8,555 nucleotides of DNA from JBBQIY01 sp964618405. GTDB taxonomy: Bacteria > Verrucomicrobiota > Kiritimatiellia > RFP12 > UBA3636. The stretch covers positions 1 through 8,555 of the forward strand of contig CAZUAY010000174.1 of NCBI GenBank assembly GCA_964618405.1. Reading direction: 5' to 3'. Positions 1 through 6,497 of the stretch are shown one piece after another; within the stretch, counting starts at the first letter, position 1; each line of letters begins with the position of its first letter. The notes under the pieces are model-generated. The model made no database searches, was not told the origin of the DNA, and worked only from the letters and a program-made list of their open reading frames with translations. Position numbers and translations under genes: made by a program.

Positions 1-25
1 GAATCAACATGTTAGAAGTGACTGT

Positions 26-46
26 GAAAATCGAGTTATAGGCAAG
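26..46. repeat. Left copy of an imperfect 21/22-nt direct repeat
   Basis: The stretch beginning GAAAATCGAGTTATAGG recurs in the same orientation at 278-299, differing by one inserted A and one C-to-A change. The copies lie 252 bp apart and bracket the tandem 12-bp repeats and the nested palindrome, so the whole block could be a small inserted or duplicated element. No transposase or terminal inverted repeats were seen. The similarity is direct; the element interpretation is inference. Confidence 0.6.
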
Positions 47-101
47 CCCCCCGCGAGGCTGCGCCGCGAAAAAACGATGGGGTAACTTTTAGCGTCCCAA
101 A

Positions 102-137
102 AACTTTGTCGCGAACTTTGTCGCAAACTTTGTCGAA
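102..137. repeat. Three tandem 12-bp repeats
   Basis: Three head-to-tail units read AACTTTGTCGCG, AACTTTGTCGCA and AACTTTGTCGAA. The first ten bases are identical in all three and only the last two vary. The 12-bp period keeps the frame, so a shadow minus-strand reading gives a D-K-V-x repeat, but that reading has no supporting start site or other protein character. It may be a microsatellite-like expansion, part of an interspersed intergenic repeat, or an array of binding sites. No function can be assigned. Confidence 0.85.
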
Positions 138-163
138 GACAGGAGAAGTCTCACGCGAAGACG

Positions 164-177
164 CCTGCCTGTGCAGG
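164..177. repeat. Small hairpin CCTGC-CTGT-GCAGG
   Basis: A perfect 5-bp inverted repeat with a 4-nt loop lies between the tandem repeats and the large palindrome. A longer-range pairing of CTGCC (166-170) with GGCAG (180-184) is also possible. It is probably part of the same structured intergenic repeat. It is too short to mean much alone. Confidence 0.35.
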
Positions 178-191
178 AACGGCAGACGAGC

Positions 192-250
192 AAAGCAAAA
201 GGAGCGGGGGTTTTCCAACCCCCGTCGTGTCGGGGACAGGAATGTCCCCG
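192..250 (-). terminator. Possible terminator of the GH4 gene (tandem hairpins)
   Basis: Read on the minus strand, downstream of the GH4 stop codon, transcription would pass the 231-250 hairpin and then the 205-224 hairpin. It would then enter CTCCTTTTGCTTTGC. The strong GC stem followed by a T-rich stretch resembles an intrinsic terminator, but the T run starts four bases after the stem and is interrupted. The same bases also form the nested palindrome, so termination may be a by-product. Confidence 0.3.
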
Positions 251-254
251 CTCC
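201..254. repeat. Nested palindromic element with two matched hairpins
   Basis: Two perfect hairpins lie side by side. The first, at 205-224, pairs CGGGGGTT with AACCCCCG around the loop TTCC. The second, at 231-250, pairs CGGGGACA with TGTCCCCG around the loop GGAA. The two loops are complementary to each other. The outermost bases also pair: GGAGCGGGG (201-209) is the exact reverse complement of CCCCGCTCC (246-254), so one large cruciform can compete with the two small hairpins. This is the architecture of REP/MITE-like intergenic palindromes. It lies 71 bp past the stop codon of the GH4 gene and could also help end that transcript. All pairings are read directly; mobility and function are inference. 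Confidence 0.8.
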
Positions 255-277
255 GTTCGTTACGACCACTGCTTAGC

Positions 278-299
278 GAAAATCGAAGTTATAGGAAAG
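278..299. repeat. Right copy of the imperfect 21/22-nt direct repeat
   Basis: This stretch begins GAAAATCGAAGTTATAGG and matches 26-46 apart from one inserted A and one substitution. It ends 26 bp before the GH4 stop codon. It marks the right limit of the repeat-rich intergenic block. Confidence 0.6.
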
Positions 300-324
300 A
301 GGTCAGCCCGCCGTCTTTGTGCGC

Positions 325-1875
325 TCAACCTTCGGGTTCGGAGATGTTCAACATTTTCCCAGCTTTGCGCTTGGCCGCCGTGGCAGCATTGCTTCGACCG
401 ACCGTTGCGGCATCCACTTCGGGCTTTCGACAGGCACCAGTCGAGTCGAACCTCGCCAATTTTTCCGATTGGGCAAAGCGCCGCTTAACGGCGGCCATCT
501 GGCCCTTGTATTGCGGGAGCCATTTGGCTTGGGCGATGAGCATCTCGTCGGTCATCTGCTCAACTTCCGGCGGTGTGCAGACGGCACCGACAAGCGGATC
601 CATGAGCATGGCCTGATTTAAAGTCCAAACATCCCCGTGTATCGCTGCTTCAACAGAAAGCCGTTGAACCGTTACCGATTGCGCACAAATCGCCGCGCAC
701 TGAATCGGCAAATCACCGACCTTCGGGACGCTGACGCCATTACGATCGACGTAACACGGCGTTTCGATAATGCAGTCGGCAGGCAAATTGGTGATACATC
801 CGTCGTTAACCACATTAAAGTGTCCGCGATACGTGCGACCCGTTTCCAGCGCCTCAATAATCCAAGAACCATGTTCAGCGGATCGCTTGTGCTCGACTAG
901 CGACCATGGCTTCTCTGCCAAGAGCTTCGGGAAATCGGTTTCGAACCAATTCCGACTTTGCCTGACAATCCTGAGGTAGCCGCCGGTTTCTCCATGGATC
1001 CAGACCTTCATATCAATCCACTTAGCAATTTCTTCTGGACGTTTCCGGTACCACGCCAGATATTCTGAAAGATGGCCATTCGACTCGGTTGAGTAATAGC
1101 CGAATCGGCGGAGCACATCGATGCGAACTTTTTCAGTCTTACTGTACTCGGGGTGCTTCTCAAAACCCTCTAAAAGCCTATCGAGCCACGATTCGCCTTT
1201 GTACTGAACTTGAACGTACCAGGTCTGGTGATTGATGCCGGCACAGATGATATCGACTTCCTTCGGATCGACCGCCACAAAATTTTTGCTGTCGGGCTTG
1301 CGGCCCTTATTGAGTAGCATTTCAATGACCTTGGTGATCTGCCAATGTCCGCCCTGTACGCCGTGGCAGAGTCCCAACGTTGCCACGCCGCCGTGCTCGT
1401 TGGCCGCCCAGGTCAGCATGGCATTGGGGTTTCCGTAGCTCAGCATCAGGACATTCGGTTTCGACAATTCGCGGATGTCATCGCAGAAATCGAGCATGGC
1501 TTGGATGCCGCGCTGCCCGTACATAATACCTCCAGCGCAAAGCGTGTCGCCCACGCACTGGTCGACACCGTATTTCAGCGGGATATCGACATCACTTTGA
1601 AAACCCTCAATGCCGCCGATTCTTGCTGAGTTCACAACGTAATCTGCATCCGTCACCGCCTCTCGGCGGTTCAACGTGCTCGTAATTTTCGTTGGCAACT
1701 CGTTGGCCTTGATGTCGCGCTTCAGAATCTGCGTGATCATGCCCAGATTGCGCTTGTTGATGTCGTGCAAGACGATTTCAGAATCGCGTAATTCGGGAAC
1801 GGTTAAAATGTCGTGAACTAACGTTCGTGTAAAACCGAGACTTCCAGCACCAATAAAAACAATCTTGATTGCCAT
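325..1875 (-). CDS. GH4 family NAD-dependent alpha-glycosidase (MelA/LplD-like)
   Basis: The 516-aa product is a cytosolic glycoside hydrolase family 4 enzyme. This family cleaves through transient oxidation at sugar C3, using NAD+ and a divalent metal. An N-terminal Rossmann motif GAGSLGF (about residues 9-15) is followed by D38 at the end of strand beta-2. YGNPNAM (147-153), the metal-ligand motif CHG (170-172) and AGINH (212-216, metal-binding His216) are all present, and the body follows alpha-galactosidase MelA closely. MelA-type enzymes usually carry CHS, whereas CHG has been linked to other GH4 clades such as alpha-glucuronidases, so the substrate is uncertain. A basic, Ala/Lys-rich tail of about 60 residues extends past the usual C-terminus. 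The ATG at 1875 is chosen because AGAGGT (1883-1888) sits 7 nt upstream; an in-frame GTG at 1884 would overlap that site. It is divergent from GH29. Confidence 0.9.
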   Translation of the reverse strand: MAIKIVFIGAGSLGFTRTLVHDILTVPELRDSEIVLHDINKRNLGMITQILKRDIKANELPTKITSTLNRREAVTDADYVVNSARIGGIEGFQSDVDIPLKYGVDQCVGDTLCAGGIMYGQRGIQAMLDFCDDIRELSKPNVLMLSYGNPNAMLTWAANEHGGVATLGLCHGVQGGHWQITKVIEMLLNKGRKPDSKNFVAVDPKEVDIICAGINHQTWYVQVQYKGESWLDRLLEGFEKHPEYSKTEKVRIDVLRRFGYYSTESNGHLSEYLAWYRKRPEEIAKWIDMKVWIHGETGGYLRIVRQSRNWFETDFPKLLAEKPWSLVEHKRSAEHGSWIIEALETGRTYRGHFNVVNDGCITNLPADCIIETPCYVDRNGVSVPKVGDLPIQCAAICAQSVTVQRLSVEAAIHGDVWTLNQAMLMDPLVGAVCTPPEVEQMTDEMLIAQAKWLPQYKGQMAAVKRRFAQSEKLARFDSTGACRKPEVDAATVGRSNAATAAKRKAGKMLNISEPEG

Positions 1876-1887
1876 GACAGACACCTC

Positions 1888-1916
1888 TTGTTATTGAATG
1901 GGGATTACGTTATCAT
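1888..1916 (+). promoter_or_regulatory. Candidate sigma70-type promoter of the GH29 gene
   Basis: TTGTTA (1888-1893) and TATCAT (1911-1916) are separated by exactly 17 bp and match the -35 and -10 consensus at 4/6 and 5/6 positions. Initiation near 1923 would leave a leader of about 108 nt before the GH29 start codon. That leader contains a small hairpin ATCTA-ACCC-TAGAT (1991-2004) and nothing else recognised. The -35 touches the ribosome-binding site of the divergent GH4 gene. This is pattern matching only. Confidence 0.4.
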
Positions 1917-1940
1917 AGCTGACATTTAATGGGCAACAAC
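1912..1940 (-). promoter_or_regulatory. Candidate promoter of the GH4 gene
   Basis: On the minus strand a good -10 hexamer TATGAT occupies 1912-1917, about 36 bp upstream of the GH4 start codon. A weak -35-like TTGTTG lies at 1934-1939 with 16-bp spacing. Only the -10 is convincing. Its bases are the same ones used by the candidate GH29 promoter on the other strand. Confidence 0.35.
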
Positions 1941-2030
1941 TATCGTCTTGTTTTAGAAACAACTCGGAGGAATCCTTCGCCCCCAAACCGATCTAACCCT
2001 AGATTGGATCTCTTAAAAAAGGACAAAACC

Positions 2031-3293
2031 ATGACACCAGCAGAATTTAGCCGTCTTCGTTACGGTATGTTTGTTCACTACGGCCTTTACAGCATGCTCG
2101 GACGGGGAGAATGGGTGATGAACCGCGAGAGAATCAGCCCGAGCGAAATGGTGTCGCTTTCAAAGACTTTTAATCCTAACCGCTTTGATGCTGAAGCACT
2201 TTGCGATCTCGCGGTTGCGGGCGGCATGACCTACCTTGTTTTCACGACGATGCACCACGATGGCTTCCGCCTTTATGACACGAACCTTTCGCCCCATAAC
2301 TCGTATAACCGCTGTGAACGGAACTTGGTAAAGGAGGTTATCGCGGCGGCTCGCGATCGTGGGTTGAAAATTGGGCTTTACCACAGCCTGAACAACTGGT
2401 TTGACCAGCCAGGTAGCGTTGACGCACTCGAAAATCCGAAAGACTATGAGCGGTTTATAGCCAACACATTTGCACGACTTGAGGAACTTGTTAAGCTGTT
2501 TAATCCTATCGATATTCTCTGGTATGACGGTTGGTGGCCGTTTCACAACGACGGCTGGCAGGCGGTGCGTATGAATGAGAAGATGCGCGCTATACAGCCT
2601 CAACTCCTCATCAATGGGCGCAACGGCCTTCCTGGTGATTTCGGAACCCCAGAAGGGCACATAACAGCTCCCGTGCCGTGGCGTCCTTGGGAGGCCTGCA
2701 TGACGCTTAACGATCACTGGGGGTTCCATCGCGGCGACACCAACTGGAAGTCGCCTTTAGAGGTCGTGAAAATGCTTTTGAAATGTGGTTCTGAGCGGGG
2801 CAACCTGTTGCTGAACATCGGCCCTCGCGGAGATGGTTCTGTTCCCGAAACTAGCGCATCCATTATCCGGACCGTTGGGGAGTGGCTTGCCACAGGCGGC
2901 GCAGAGGCCATTGCGGATGCGGATCCGATGCCATTTGGCTATTCAGAACGAAAGCCCGGTGAGCGTGGGGACTGGGATAGCGCCGGCAAGTTTACCGCGT
3001 CGGGAACAACTCTTTTCATGACCTTGACTGCTAATCCAGGACGGAAGCTGACGCTGACAGGGCTTGAGATGATCGTGAAAGACGTCGAGGTCATGGGACA
3101 TGGCTCCCTGTCGTTTTCGCAGCAGGAAGACAAAATTGTGGTAGACCTTCCCGAATCCCTCGAGCAGCGATTCTGTCCTGTACTCCGGTTTGCGTGCGAT
3201 CGACCGCCCTCGCTTTACCGTACGGGTGGGATGCGGATTCCAAAAGTCACGCACCCTCGCTACGACCCCGTGGCACCCGACATACTTTATTAA
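2031..3293 (+). CDS. GH29 family alpha-L-fucosidase-like enzyme
   Basis: The 420-aa product is a glycoside hydrolase family 29 protein, expected to release L-fucose from the non-reducing end of oligosaccharides by a retaining mechanism. Family hallmarks appear in order: RYGMFVHYGLYS (10-21), GEWVM (26-30), TTMHHDGF (72-79) with the substrate-binding His pair, DILWYDGWW (161-169) with D166 as likely nucleophile, PWEACMTLNDHWGF (219-232) and NLLLNIGPRGDGS (258-270). No signal peptide is visible, so it should act in the cytosol on imported oligosaccharides, unlike many secreted members. The reading frame is open back to an ATG at 1929, but the start at 2031 is preferred: AAGGA (2019-2023) lies 7 nt upstream and the added 34 residues look random. 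It is divergent from GH4 and convergent with the AraC gene. Exact glycan specificity is unknown. Confidence 0.92.
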   Translation: MTPAEFSRLRYGMFVHYGLYSMLGRGEWVMNRERISPSEMVSLSKTFNPNRFDAEALCDLAVAGGMTYLVFTTMHHDGFRLYDTNLSPHNSYNRCERNLVKEVIAAARDRGLKIGLYHSLNNWFDQPGSVDALENPKDYERFIANTFARLEELVKLFNPIDILWYDGWWPFHNDGWQAVRMNEKMRAIQPQLLINGRNGLPGDFGTPEGHITAPVPWRPWEACMTLNDHWGFHRGDTNWKSPLEVVKMLLKCGSERGNLLLNIGPRGDGSVPETSASIIRTVGEWLATGGAEAIADADPMPFGYSERKPGERGDWDSAGKFTASGTTLFMTLTANPGRKLTLTGLEMIVKDVEVMGHGSLSFSQQEDKIVVDLPESLEQRFCPVLRFACDRPPSLYRTGGMRIPKVTHPRYDPVAPDILY

Positions 3294-3332
3294 GGATGGG
3301 TGGAGCAGGCATTGCAAAAAGCGTGCGTGTGG

Positions 3333-4235
3333 CTAACGCCGACTGAGTTCAATAAATTGTTGCGGTGAGATTCCATACGTCCGTTTAAAAATACGCGAGA
3401 AATGAAACGGGTCAGAGCATCCCATGGCATCTGAGACCTCTTTGACGAGCAGGTTGGTGTGCTGGAGCAACTCGGCCGCACGATTCATCTTCTGTCGCAA
3501 CAGGTAGCGTGCCGGTGACATCGGCCCGAAGCGTTTAAAGAGCCGACAGATGTAGGCGGCATCCATGTGACAGGCGTTGGCGATATCCTCGAGGTCTTGT
3601 AATGCCTCATGCTGCGTTTCGATCACCTGTCGGCAGCGCTGATAGGAGTAAATCGCCCGTTCATGCGCAGACGAACCCGTGACCTGCGATTCTCTTGCTC
3701 GTAGGATGAGTATCTCAAGAATTAGCCGACAAATCGCATCCGTCTGCTCCGTGTCAGCGTTCACACTGCGCTGTATCGCGTCGAGCGTTTCTTCAATGAC
3801 GCTGGGATCCGCCACCTGAATCGGCGCACCTGCAAAGGGTGACTCGCGGATCATCTCAGATGCCCGCTCGCCTGTGAAGTCGACGAAACGTTTCACCAGA
3901 GGGTTGTGCGCATCCGTCGTAATGCGGTGTGGGATGCCGGGTCCATAACAGAAGAGTGTGCAAGGCCGGAGGCTATAGGTCTTGCCTGCCAGCACAAGTT
4001 CACCCCGCCCCGCAGACACGAACTCAATGGAATAGTAACGAAAATTCTCACGGCATACGCTATAGTCCGGTTTGCAGATCTCTTTGCCCCCACATACGAT
4101 TTCTACATCTGCGCTAGGCGTCGGAGCCAGGTGACGATAGTAATAGACGGCATCCCGGACTTGCTCGGAGAAGAAGTCAGGGAAAGTAAAGTTGCCCTTA
4201 GTTGAAGAAACATCTTTCTGTTTGCGTTCGTTCAT
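3333..4235 (-). CDS. AraC family transcriptional regulator (cupin sensor + HTH)
   Basis: The 300-aa product is an AraC/XylS-type regulator of sugar catabolism. The N-terminal part (about 30-150) has a cupin-like sensor with the typical run SAGRGELVLAGKTYSLRPC, followed by GPGIPHRI. The C-terminal 100 residues form the double helix-turn-helix: LEDIANACHMDAAYICRLFK is the first reading-head region, and VSDAMGCSDPFHFSRIFKR followed by YGISPQQF is the signature second one. The gene is divergent from the dehydrogenase operon, and the spacer contains a 21-bp-period direct repeat that suits this protein family, so it probably controls that operon and itself. It converges on GH29 with a 39-bp gap and no visible terminator. 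The start ATG has no clear Shine-Dalgarno sequence, only TCGGG directly before it. The inducer is unknown. Confidence 0.93.
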   Translation of the reverse strand: MNERKQKDVSSTKGNFTFPDFFSEQVRDAVYYYRHLAPTPSADVEIVCGGKEICKPDYSVCRENFRYYSIEFVSAGRGELVLAGKTYSLRPCTLFCYGPGIPHRITTDAHNPLVKRFVDFTGERASEMIRESPFAGAPIQVADPSVIEETLDAIQRSVNADTEQTDAICRLILEILILRARESQVTGSSAHERAIYSYQRCRQVIETQHEALQDLEDIANACHMDAAYICRLFKRFGPMSPARYLLRQKMNRAAELLQHTNLLVKEVSDAMGCSDPFHFSRIFKRTYGISPQQFIELSRR

Positions 4236-4268
4236 CCCGAAAAGTGTACCACATTCTCAGCCATACGA

Positions 4269-4301
4269 AAAAGTCAAAGATCGTCATGCAAGAGTCAAAC
4301 A
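4269..4301 (+). promoter_or_regulatory. Probable AraC-type operator: direct repeat with 21-bp period
   Basis: AAAAGTCAAAGA (4269-4280) and AAGAGTCAAACA (4290-4301) match at 10 of 12 positions, and their AGTCAAA cores start exactly 21 bp apart. Tandem half-sites two helical turns apart are the known binding geometry of AraC proteins, for example at araI. The site lies between the divergent regulator and dehydrogenase genes and ends 6 bp before the candidate -35 of the dehydrogenase operon, a position suited to activation. The repeat is seen directly; binding is inferred. Confidence 0.55.
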
Positions 4302-4307
4302 TGGGTA

Positions 4308-4336
4308 TTGTAAAAAACCCGTATTTGCCGTATGCT
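4308..4336 (+). promoter_or_regulatory. Candidate promoter of the dehydrogenase operon
   Basis: TTGTAA (4308-4313) and TATGCT (4331-4336), 17 bp apart, each match the -35 and -10 consensus at 4 of 6 positions. This is a weak promoter, as expected of one that depends on an activator. Initiation near 4343 would give a leader of about 44 nt. The adjacent 21-bp-period repeat raises its credibility. Confidence 0.35.
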
Positions 4337-4363
4337 TATCAACGTTCTGAAAATTTTTCACAC

Positions 4364-4371
4364 TTGACTCT
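4364..4371 (-). promoter_or_regulatory. Third operator half-site in inverted orientation
   Basis: TTGACTCT is the exact reverse complement of AGAGTCAA at 4291-4298 in the tandem repeat. It sits between the candidate transcription start and the dehydrogenase start codon. It could be a remote half-site for looping or for self-repression. It resembles a -35 hexamer but is only about 20 bp from the start codon, so it is unlikely to be a promoter. Eight bases could also match by chance. Confidence 0.3.
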
Positions 4372-4386
4372 AATTTAAAAAAAATC

Positions 4387-5463
4387 ATGACGACGCCTAT
4401 TCCTTCTTCGATGACCGGCGCCTTTCTACCCGGCAACAGCACAGTCGAATACCGTGAACTTCCCGTTCCTGAACCCAGACATGGTGAAGTGTTAATCCGA
4501 ACCAAATCCTCCACAATTTGTGGTTCCGATATCCGCGCCATTTACCATGAGCATCTTGGGAAAGGTCCGGAAGGCTACCAAAACGTCGTTGCCGGGCATG
4601 AGCCTGCTGGACAAATCGTCAAGTGCGGTCCGGGCTTACGTCGATTCAAGGAGGGCGATCGGGTTGTGGTCTATCACATCTCCGGCTGTGGGGTTTGCAA
4701 TGACTGCCGGCGCGGCTATATGATTTCGTGCACGAACGAAAAATACCGCAAAGCCTACGGCTGGCAACGCGATGGAGGCATGGCTCCTTACCTACTTGCC
4801 GAAGAAAAAGATCTGGTTGCGTTACCCGATAGCTTGAGCTATACAGACGGCGCTCAGGTTGCCTGCGGTTTCGGTACGGTCTATGAAGGGCTGGAGAAGA
4901 TCGGAATCTGCGGCAACGATGCGGTGCTCGTTACTGGGCTCGGTCCTGTGGGCTTGGCTACCTGTATGCTTGCTAAGGCGATGGGAGCTCAAAAGGTCAT
5001 CGGTGTCGATGTTGTCGAAGAGCGAATGACGATCGCCATGAAACTCGGCTTAACGGATCATGTCCTCCCTGCGGCTATTGATAATGTGGCCGCGATCAGA
5101 GCCCTGACGGGTGGGATGGGGGTTGAGCGTGCGATCGATTGCTCGGCCAACGACAAGGCGCGCCACACCTGTATTCAGGCGACTCGCAAGTGGGGCAAGA
5201 TCTGCTTCATCGGTGAGGGGGGAACCTGTAATTTTAGCCCAAGCCCCGACATCATTCACGATCAAAAGACGATTTACGGATCATGGGTCACCAACATCTG
5301 GCGCATGGAAGAACTCGTCGAGCGCATTGTTCGCTGGGGCATTCGGCCTGAAAGTCTGGTTACGCACCGGTTTACACTTGAGCACGCCGATGACGCCTAC
5401 GCGCTGATGGCGTCTGGGAAATGCGGCAAAGTCGCGGTGGTCTTCGATGAGGAGGTTCGCTAA
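4387..5463 (+). CDS. Zinc-dependent medium-chain alcohol/polyol dehydrogenase
   Basis: The 358-aa product is a medium-chain dehydrogenase/reductase, predicted to oxidise a sugar or sugar alcohol (or reduce the ketone) with NAD(H) in the cytosol. The catalytic zinc ligands are C45 (TICGSD), H71-E72 (GHE) and probably C160. A structural zinc is held by C101, C104, C107 and C115. The Rossmann motif GLGPVG spans 184-189, and D208 in GVDV favours NAD over NADP. Length is normal for the family. No Shine-Dalgarno sequence precedes the ATG at 4387; the leader is A-rich instead. An in-frame ATG at 4411 (residue 9, MTGAFLPG) aligns better with typical family starts and is a real alternative, but it has no Shine-Dalgarno either. 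It is first in a run with the overlapping reductase gene. The substrate is not identifiable; processing of sugars released by the neighbouring glycosidases is inference. Confidence 0.9.
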   Translation: MTTPIPSSMTGAFLPGNSTVEYRELPVPEPRHGEVLIRTKSSTICGSDIRAIYHEHLGKGPEGYQNVVAGHEPAGQIVKCGPGLRRFKEGDRVVVYHISGCGVCNDCRRGYMISCTNEKYRKAYGWQRDGGMAPYLLAEEKDLVALPDSLSYTDGAQVACGFGTVYEGLEKIGICGNDAVLVTGLGPVGLATCMLAKAMGAQKVIGVDVVEERMTIAMKLGLTDHVLPAAIDNVAAIRALTGGMGVERAIDCSANDKARHTCIQATRKWGKICFIGEGGTCNFSPSPDIIHDQKTIYGSWVTNIWRMEELVERIVRWGIRPESLVTHRFTLEHADDAYALMASGKCGKVAVVFDEEVR

Positions 5464-6497
5464 TGCTCAGCGGGACGAAATCGAAAAATGCCGCCATTGA
5501 TCCCTGCGCGGTTCCTAAAGCCCGGCTTTCCAATGGCGACGACATTCCCATGGTGGGAATGGGGACATTTGGCTCGGATCATGTGTCGGGCGAAGCGATA
5601 GCAGAAGCCGTTGTCGACGCTGCCGAAGTCGGCTATCGCCATTTTGATTGTGCCTCTGTCTATGGAAACGAAAACTTGATCGGCGGAGCTCTTCAGCGGG
5701 TCATGGCGAGTGGGGTTGCTCGAGAAGATCTCTGGGTGACCTCAAAGCTCTGGAATGACAAGCATGATGAAAAAGATGTCATCCCCTCTTTCCAGAAAAG
5801 TCTCAGCGACCTTCAACTCGACTATCTCGATCTTTATCTCGTGCATTGGCCGTTTCCCAACTTCCATCCCGCACATTGCGATGTCACGGCACGGAGTCCA
5901 GACGCCAAACCCTATATTCACGAGAACTACATGAAGACCTGGCGGCAGCTCGAAAAGCTTGTCGACATGGGGCTCGTTCGAAACATCGGAACGTCCAACA
6001 TGACGATCCCGAAGTTGGAACTTCTCTTGCGCGATGCTACGATTAAACCGCAGGTCAACGAAATGGAGCTTCACCCACATTTGCAGCAGCAAGAACTCTT
6101 TGATTACGTCTGCAGCAAGGGTATCATCCCCATTGGCTATTGCCCCCTTGGATCTCCAAACCGCCCTGAGCGGGATCGCACGCCACGTGACACGGTGGAC
6201 ATGGAGGATCCTGTTGTTTTGGCAGTGGCAAAAAACCACGCTATCCACCCGTCCGCCGTTTGCCTCAAGTGGGGGGTACAGCGCGGACAAGTGGTGATCC
6301 CAATGTCAGTTAACCCGAGGAATTATCTGTCGAATCTGAAATGTGTTACCCTGGACCCGTTAACGGACGAAGAAATGGCTGCGCTGAGCAAGATAGACAA
6401 GAATTGCCGCCTCGTTAAGGGGCATGTGTTTCTGTGGAAAGAAGATCAGACTTGGGAGGATCTTTGGGATCTAGATGGCATCATTGCACTTGCCTGA
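5463..6497 (+). CDS. Aldo/keto reductase
   Basis: The 344-aa product is an aldo/keto reductase with a TIM barrel, reducing carbonyls or oxidising alcohols with a nicotinamide cofactor. The catalytic tetrad is intact: D62 and Y67 in GYRHFDCASVYGNE, K95 in TSKLW, and H128 in LVHWPF. GTSNM (176-180) replaces the usual GVSNF. In the C-terminal cofactor signature, usually IPKS, the lysine that contacts the NADP 2'-phosphate is methionine (M281, in VIPMSVNPRNYLSNL), which suggests relaxed or NADH preference. The start ATG overlaps the dehydrogenase stop codon (TAATG), and GAGGAGG (5449-5455) lies 7 nt upstream inside the previous gene, so the two are translationally coupled and probably work as a pair. 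The 99-bp spacer to the next gene shows no terminator. The substrate is unknown. Confidence 0.9.
   Translation: MLSGTKSKNAAIDPCAVPKARLSNGDDIPMVGMGTFGSDHVSGEAIAEAVVDAAEVGYRHFDCASVYGNENLIGGALQRVMASGVAREDLWVTSKLWNDKHDEKDVIPSFQKSLSDLQLDYLDLYLVHWPFPNFHPAHCDVTARSPDAKPYIHENYMKTWRQLEKLVDMGLVRNIGTSNMTIPKLELLLRDATIKPQVNEMELHPHLQQQELFDYVCSKGIIPIGYCPLGSPNRPERDRTPRDTVDMEDPVVLAVAKNHAIHPSAVCLKWGVQRGQVVIPMSVNPRNYLSNLKCVTLDPLTDEEMAALSKIDKNCRLVKGHVFLWKEDQTWEDLWDLDGIIALA

Noticed and set aside
36..269. Minus-strand open frame of 77 codons across the repeat block, and overlapping plus-strand frames from 171 and 227
   Set aside because: They translate palindromes and tandem repeats, have no family resemblance, and two of them run into the GH4 gene in antisense. 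They are best explained as open frames by chance in a structured intergenic region.
1929..2030. N-terminal extension of GH29 from the ATG at 1929
   Set aside because: The extra 34 residues look neither like a signal peptide nor like GH29 sequence, there is no ribosome-binding site at 1929, and a good one precedes 2031.
2160..2729. 189-codon minus-strand frame antisense to GH29
   Set aside because: It lies wholly within a gene with clear GH29 motifs and shows no recognisable protein features.
3294..3332. Terminator between convergent GH29 and AraC genes
   Set aside because: Only 4-bp complementary segments were found and no T-run follows; not enough to call a terminator.
5742..6290. 182-codon minus-strand frame antisense to the aldo/keto reductase
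   Set aside because: The opposite strand encodes an intact catalytic tetrad and normal family length; the antisense frame has no motif support.
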